From Beroe forskalii (lineage: Eukaryota; Ctenophora; Nuda; Beroida; Beroidae), in the NCBI GenBank assembly GCA_011033025.1, contig WFMF01000079.1, positions 529,384 through 593,383 on the forward strand: a DNA stretch of 64,000 nt. The letters run 5' to 3'. Positions 63,754 to 64,000 of the stretch are shown piece after piece (position 1 is the stretch's first letter; each line of letters begins with the position of its first letter). Under the pieces are notes generated by a model. That model made no database searches, had not been told where the DNA came from, and saw nothing but the letters and a program-made list of their open reading frames with translations. The position numbers and the translations under genes were made by a program.

Positions 63754-64000
63754 GGGGCTGCACACACGTGGATTATAAGCCATGTCGACTATACTCTACG
63801 CCGAGTTTTGGGGTGAAGACACACGACGTGGAGTATAAGCCACAAATCCTACGCGTGTCTTGTAGACTATTGTCAACACACGTTATCGTAACAAAACATC
63901 GAAAGCAGTTTCTTCTGAGTCCCAGAGTAGAAATTGATTGACGGAATTTGACATGATACTCGGATGCTCTGATCGCACATTAGCACATGAATTATCGGAA
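63754..64000. mobile_element. Harbinger-like MITE, right copy (cut by window edge)
   Basis: Starts GGGGCTGCACACACGTGG after TTA and matches 6538-6787 in reverse complement up to the window end. Confidence 0.75.

Overview
This window is animal nuclear DNA. It has spliced genes with GT-AG introns (an Elongin A-like gene, a SLC35E2-like transporter), a class A GPCR, a four-domain Ly6/uPAR-type GPI protein, a MATE transporter, non-LTR and Penelope-like retroelement remains, and many short terminal-inverted-repeat (TIR) DNA elements. The base composition is AT-rich. The repeat mix would suit an invertebrate such as a cnidarian, but I cannot name a taxon from the sequence.

The dominant structure is a large inverted duplication. 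About 6538-27341 (left arm) is repeated in reverse complement at about 43541-64000 (right arm), and the homology runs off the right edge of the window. Each arm carries, from outside to inside: the 3' exons of a SLC35E2-like nucleotide-sugar/phosphate translocator, an intronless Ly6-domain gene, an Elongin A-like gene whose large sixth intron holds an intronless GPCR on the same strand, and a two-exon single-pass membrane protein gene. The arms are close but not identical: the Ly6 proteins differ at 14 of 526 residues. Each arm also has its own transposon insertions facing an empty site in the other arm. Left-only are elements at 8528-8939, 11920-12755, 21211-21703 and 21986-24291. Right-only are elements at 46191-47841, 49330-50351, 52766-53004 and 60821-62345.

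The spacer between the arms (27.3-43.5 kb) is present once. It holds an unrecognised minus-strand gene of at least six exons, a G-rich minisatellite hairpin, an intronless MATE transporter gene, a Penelope-like GIY-YIG fragment, the last two exons of a small unrecognised gene, and a 3.4 kb foldback element built from tandem units of about 171 bp. It ends in about 2 kb of homopolymer-distorted sequence (41470-43540) that looks like uncorrected or corrupted base calls and stops exactly where the right arm begins. I therefore think the palindrome is more likely two haplotypes joined head-to-head by an assembly error than a true genomic palindrome, though only long reads could settle it.

The first 6.5 kb is a transposon graveyard. 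It has a decayed coding fragment, a LINE ORF1 relic split by a hAT-type MITE and containing a 34 bp minisatellite, and an RNase H-like relic cut by a Harbinger-type MITE.
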